Below are positions 16,784-17,731 of a DNA stretch of 17,731 bases, piece by piece. A program made the translations under genes and the position numbers. Numbering within the stretch: the stretch's first letter is position 1; the number at the start of each line of letters is the position of its first letter. The notes beneath the pieces are model-generated. The model worked only from the letters and a program-made list of their open reading frames with translations. It ran no database searches and was not told where the DNA came from. The DNA is taken from the NCBI GenBank assembly GCA_027575765.1, contig JANBPT010000968.1:1-17731 (forward strand), given 5' to 3'. Source of the stretch: Tieghemiomyces parasiticus (taxonomy: Eukaryota; Kickxellomycota; Dimargaritomycetes; Dimargaritales; Dimargaritaceae).

Positions 16784-17731
16784 CTACAAGGCAATGGTGG
16801 GTTGCAGCGTAGCCTCCGCCTTCCGCTTCCGTGATACAGGGCGGGGCCGGTCGCCGGCCACCTCCTCGACCGACGGGGACGGGGACGGTGGCAGAGCTGC
16901 CGAAGGCGGACGCCGGCCGCGCCGGACCGTCGAGGGGGCGGCTACCGGCCGGACGGCAGCGTTGGACGTTTCCGAAGCAGGGGCGGCTGACGGGCCGTTC
17001 TCCCCGGCCTTGGGCGAACACATGAGCGGTAAACGTTTGCGGGGCAACTCAACCACCACCCGCTTGGTACGGCAGTTCTGGCGACAGGCCGCGTCGCAGA
17101 ACCACGGCTCGGTGCTCTGTGCCGCCGGGTCGGGAATCGGGGTGGTGCAGCAGTGCTGGTGGAACGCCTTGGGACAGCCTTCGCAACGCACCAGCGCGTT
17201 GCCCACGTAGGACCGCGGGTCGTGGCAGCCCGTGCAGTAGAGCTGCAGGATGGGCCGCTCACGCTCCTCGATCGACTCGCGCGCGTACGCCCGCAGGTCG
17301 AGCCGGGGCAGTTTGCATGCGAACCCGTAACCCTTGTAGTCGCAGCCGTGCTTATTACACAGCGTGCGCTTACCCCAGGGCCCCGGCCGCCAGTTGATGC
17401 CCTCGGTGGTTCCGCAGTACCGGCACCAGTCGATGCTCTCCCGTGACAGCTGTTCGTACAGGGTGGGACGCTGGGTGGGCCGCGCCGCCGTAATCTCCCG
17501 GGCCTCGTTCTCGGGTAGGACGCCATTGGCCGGCTCGGGCGTGGCGACCGGCCGGGTGGGGAGCCTGGGTGTGGACACGGACCGTGCCAGGGCCACGTCG
17601 GGGGTACGAAGCACCGCCACCGCGTTGGCCGGGGGCGTGAGGGATCGACCGGTTGGTACAGCGAGGCGGGGCACGTACTCATCACCCGATTCGTCCGCGC
17701 TGCTGGCCGCGTCATCGCTGGCGGCCTCCAC
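16784..17731 (-). CDS. GATA-like zinc finger plus PHD finger protein (5' end outside window)
   Basis: The frame is open to the window edge; its first codon here is GTG inside the gene, so the N-terminus is missing. The visible 315 residues start acidic and Ser/Pro-rich. A GATA-like finger follows: Cys103, Cys106, WRPGPWGKRTLCN (114-126) with Cys125, then His128 where GATA factors have the fourth Cys (Cys130 is two further on), and GCDYKGYGFACK (129-140). Next is a PHD finger in C4-H-C3 order: Cys166, Cys169, Cys183, Cys186, His191, Cys194, Cys212 and Cys216, with the usual Trp (210) two residues before Cys212; the last pair is spaced C-x3-C. The C-terminal tail is Pro/Ser-rich with a basic nuclear-localisation-like SRKRKAE (300-306). 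PHD fingers usually read histone H3 tails and GATA fingers bind DNA, so I infer a nuclear chromatin or transcription regulator. The precise family is not assigned, and more domains may lie upstream. Confidence 0.85.
   Translation of the reverse strand: MEAASDDAASSADESGDEYVPRLAVPTGRSLTPPANAVAVLRTPDVALARSVSTPRLPTRPVATPEPANGVLPENEAREITAARPTQRPTLYEQLSRESIDWCRYCGTTEGINWRPGPWGKRTLCNKHGCDYKGYGFACKLPRLDLRAYARESIEERERPILQLYCTGCHDPRSYVGNALVRCEGCPKAFHQHCCTTPIPDPAAQSTEPWFCDAACRQNCRTKRVVVELPRKRLPLMCSPKAGENGPSAAPASETSNAAVRPVAAPSTVRRGRRPPSAALPPSPSPSVEEVAGDRPRPVSRKRKAEATLQPTIAL

Noticed and set aside
16942..17715. 257-aa minus-strand frame overlapping the GATA/PHD gene
   Set aside because: It is a shifted-frame shadow (Arg/Pro/Ser-rich) of the zinc-finger gene, whose own frame carries clear domains.
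1..17731. tRNA, rRNA, spliceosomal snRNA and CRISPR arrays
   Set aside because: A by-eye scan for B-box/T-loop motifs, U1/U2/U4/U5/U6 signature segments, 5S-like sequence and regularly spaced repeats found nothing on either strand. A covariance-model scan would be decisive.

Overview
The window reads as nuclear DNA of a GC-rich, intron-bearing fungus. Two genes are split by short spliceosomal introns (about 130-260 nt, mostly GTAAGT-type donors and YAG acceptors). Reading frames match eukaryotic families, and there are no Shine-Dalgarno-led operons. The long introns, an animal-like GPI-phospholipase D and compact neighbouring genes make me favour an early-diverging fungal lineage (a Zoopagomycota/Dimargaritales-like genome would fit). 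That placement is inference and was not tested.

Layout, left to right: (1) 363-716 (+), an unrecognised 117-aa protein. (2) 1372-1971 (+), a single-exon N-alpha-acetyltransferase of the NAA50 (NatE/San) family. (3) 2397-3804 (+), a six-exon FYV7/TAP26 ribosome-biogenesis gene that I reconstructed as 215 aa. (4) 4642-4427 (-), a 71-aa Tyr-, acid- and Cys-rich protein of unknown function, with a TATA box about 0.56 kb upstream. (5) 6697-6251 (-), a 148-aa RRM plus Gly/Tyr/Arg-rich RNA-binding protein. (6) About 3.6 kb (7559-11164) with no convincing gene but several TATA-like boxes, small palindromes and hairpins. (7) 11165-16281 (+), a 13-exon gene whose joined product is 849 aa: signal peptide, zinc-dependent phospholipase domain and seven FG-GAP propeller repeats. 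This is a full-length homologue of glycosylphosphatidylinositol-specific phospholipase D. (8) 17731-16784 (-), the C-terminal 315 residues of a nuclear protein with an unusual GATA-like zinc finger followed by a PHD finger, running off the right edge.

The genes do not form a pathway. Three are housekeeping or RNA-related (protein N-acetylation, small-subunit rRNA processing, RNA binding), one is a secreted lipase and one is a chromatin or transcription factor. No tRNA, rRNA, CRISPR array or recognisable transposon was found. The items most worth following are the complete fungal GPI-PLD, the GATA-like finger with an altered fourth ligand next to a PHD finger, and the TATA-containing gene desert between the RRM gene and the GPI-PLD gene.
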